The position numbers and the translations under genes were made by a program. The notes below the pieces were generated by a model, which worked only from the letters and a program-made list of their open reading frames with translations, did no database searches and was not told where the DNA came from. Source: Firmicutes bacterium UBA2058 (lineage in GTDB: Bacteria; Bacillota; Clostridia; Tissierellales; Sedimentibacteraceae). From it: a stretch of 64,000 bases of DNA. The DNA lies in the NCBI GenBank assembly GCA_002332905.1, contig DDAM01000009.1, forward strand, positions 1 through 64,000. The letters are read 5' to 3'. Below are positions 63,027 to 64,000 of this stretch, one piece after another; positions within the stretch are counted from its first letter, which is position 1, and each line of letters starts with the position of its first letter.

Positions 63027-63143
63027 TTGCCAAGAGGCTTTACGCAGGAAGAAATATATATTACAAAAGAACAACTGCTCAACTCCCTCACGTATTTTCT
63101 CACGAGCCTTTTCCCTTTCAATATCCAAAATAGTAAATATTAG
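63027..63143 (+). pseudogene. 5' end of a TetR-family gene
   Basis: From TTG 63027, behind AAGGAGGTGAT, the frame reads MPRGFTQEEIYITKEQLL, a common start of clostridial TetR proteins, then loses similarity and stops at 63143. The missing helix-turn-helix is found on the opposite strand directly after, so the gene is broken by an inversion. Confidence 0.65.
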
Positions 63144-63300
63144 TTCCTCTTTTGATGCAAAGAATTTGTAAAATGTACCGTTTGCAATACCAACTGCAGC
63201 AGTCAAATCCCTTACACCGAATTTTTTATACCCATACCTGATGAATAGGTCTTTCCCCTTTGCTGCACATATTAATGACCCAATAAATGCACTGAAAGCC
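63060..63300 (-). pseudogene. TetR helix-turn-helix segment in inverted orientation
   Basis: The minus strand reads KDLFIRYGYKKFGVRDLTAA, then VGIANGTFYKFFASKEEL and a following helix DIEREKAREKIREG, the complete DNA-binding domain of a TetR protein. It has no start signal of its own and ends in unrelated sequence. Placed in reverse it would fit between the 5' piece and the 3' piece on either side. Confidence 0.7.
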
Positions 63301-63319
63301 TTTTTATTACATTGTAATC

Positions 63320-63535
63320 CGTGAACTTCACGACAATCCGATGATGAAAATTCTTCTGCAAAAGGATGAATACAACTACGTAACGGGTAAAATGACCCAG
63401 GAACAATTATTGAAAGAATGTACGGAATCTCTCGATCCCTTGCTGGAGATTGCTGAATATTGGAAAAGCAAAGAGCTGGTTAGAGATATTGATATGAATG
63501 TAGTGATAATTCTAAAGGAGGGAGCAAGATGGTGA
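63320..63535 (+). pseudogene. 3' part of the same TetR-family gene
   Basis: The frame RELHDNPMMKILLQKDEYNY continues with LLKECTESLDPLLEIAEYWK and ends at 63535. It resembles the ligand-binding domain of TetR regulators of the MPRGF type. It lacks a helix-turn-helix before it. Confidence 0.6.
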
Positions 63536-63600
63536 AAATATTATCAGACTTGCTGGAGAGCCTTGGTATTTGCTTTTTTAGGGGAATAAACAGAAAATAA
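63529..63600 (+). pseudogene. Short frame at the start of a lost downstream gene
   Basis: ATG 63529 lies well placed after AAAGGAGGGAG and overlaps the end of the tetR remnant (ATGGTGA). It encodes only MVKILSDLLESLGICFFRG plus four residues. It is probably the first codons of a gene whose remainder was deleted or rearranged. Confidence 0.4.
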
Positions 63601-63759
63601 TCCGACGTATCTTTGTTCAGAGATTACAGTGGGTTGAACCAGGAAAGGATTTAGGAAATATATGCGGGTATAGAGATTTTTTGTAGATGCCCAACTTACA
63701 ATATCCCTGAAAAAGTTAAAGTAAAGAGCCTTTCTTCGCACATTATCAATACTTACAGG

Positions 63760-64000
63760 ATGGCTTCGCAATATATTCCTGTGAGCATGTTTCAAAAGAC
63801 ATATGATTCTTTTGCGGAAAATAAACAGATATATTTTGAGGAAATCAAAAAAACGGATTCAAGCTGTAAGAATCTTTGTATGATCTATCTTCATGGGTTT
63901 TCTGAGAGAAATTACGAAAATGAAATCAGGTATCTTTTTTTTAAGTTTATTGATGAACTGCCTAATACTGAAGTCAGGTTCACTTCATATGAAAAGAAGC
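63760..64000 (+). CDS. Partial alpha/beta-hydrolase-like gene running off the window
   Basis: From ATG 63760 an open frame runs to the window end (80 codons). It contains LCMIYLHGFSERNYENEIRY, a strand followed by HGFS, the oxyanion-loop pattern of alpha/beta hydrolases. The start is unsure: the frame is open from 63658 and no clear RBS is seen before 63760. It may itself be a broken gene, given the debris upstream. Confidence 0.5.
   Translation, partial: MASQYIPVSMFQKTYDSFAENKQIYFEEIKKTDSSCKNLCMIYLHGFSERNYENEIRYLFFKFIDELPNTEVRFTSYEKK

Noticed and set aside
62964..63206. Intact small TetR-type gene on the minus strand
   Set aside because: It lacks a start signal and ligand domain, and its end is unrelated sequence; flanking plus-strand pieces show that it is part of a broken gene.

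Overview
The window looks like a chromosome segment of a low-GC, anaerobic, spore-forming Firmicute of the Clostridia/Tissierellia type. The support is the very AT-rich sequence with AGGAGG ribosome-binding sites, dipicolinate synthase genes (dpaAB), a PdaA-type cortex deacetylase, an archaeal-type ProS under a T-box, an S-box (SAM-I) leader on lysC-asd and a T/GGGGGG style of Shine-Dalgarno. No rRNA or tRNA genes and no CRISPR array were seen. The species cannot be named from the sequence alone.

Layout. 0.1-4.6 kb: origin-proximal housekeeping block (htrA, walJ and a CxxH/CxxC protein, then rpsF-ssb-rpsR). 4.6-6.1 kb: an Rgg/PlcR-like (RRNPP) regulator with a divergent, unannotated 55-aa secreted peptide gene. 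6.2-10.5 kb: M18 aminopeptidase, rsgA with an attenuator-like leader, patatin-like hydrolase, small membrane protein. 10.6-16.7 kb: a complete oppABCDF oligopeptide importer behind two LacI/CcpA-like operators; it could also import the RRNPP signal. 17.0-20.3 kb: a compact RiPP locus (radical SAM/SPASM maturase, unannotated 51-aa Cys-rich precursor, ABC exporter). 20.4-27.8 kb: dpaAB, thioredoxin with an atypical thioredoxin reductase, a DUF1540 mini-protein, pdaA, two YitT paralogues, an acyltransferase. 28-41.6 kb: DUF421 protein, T-box proS, lgt, S-box lysC-asd, CheY plus a CheX-like fusion, amidohydrolase, ptsI, flavodoxin, thioesterase, rlmD.

41.6-59.6 kb is a defence island. A serine recombinase gene with an in-frame stop lies directly behind rlmD (rumA), a known integration site. 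It is followed by a DUF1413 mini-protein, a Gabija-like pair (gajA/gajB, overlapping ATGA) and a 1663-aa protein joining a sacsin/Hsp90-type ATPase, an AlbA_2 (Schlafen-like) domain and a caspase-like protease. At 52.53 kb a short stretch reads HVETCVLLSK, the sort of tail that ends RlmD proteins, and is followed by a strong terminator; I read this as the displaced 3' end of rlmD and the right edge of the element. A four-gene Wadjet-type condensin system (jetABCD) follows. 60.4-62.6 kb holds a TetR-amidohydrolase-membrane protein operon, and 62.6-64 kb is a graveyard of scrambled tetR pieces and a hydrolase running off the window.

The three best candidates for undescribed biology are the sacsin-AlbA-caspase protein beside Gabija, the RiPP precursor with Cys gaps of 4, 5 and 6 residues, and the secreted RRNPP peptide gene. 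All function calls rest on reading motifs by eye; no database search was run.
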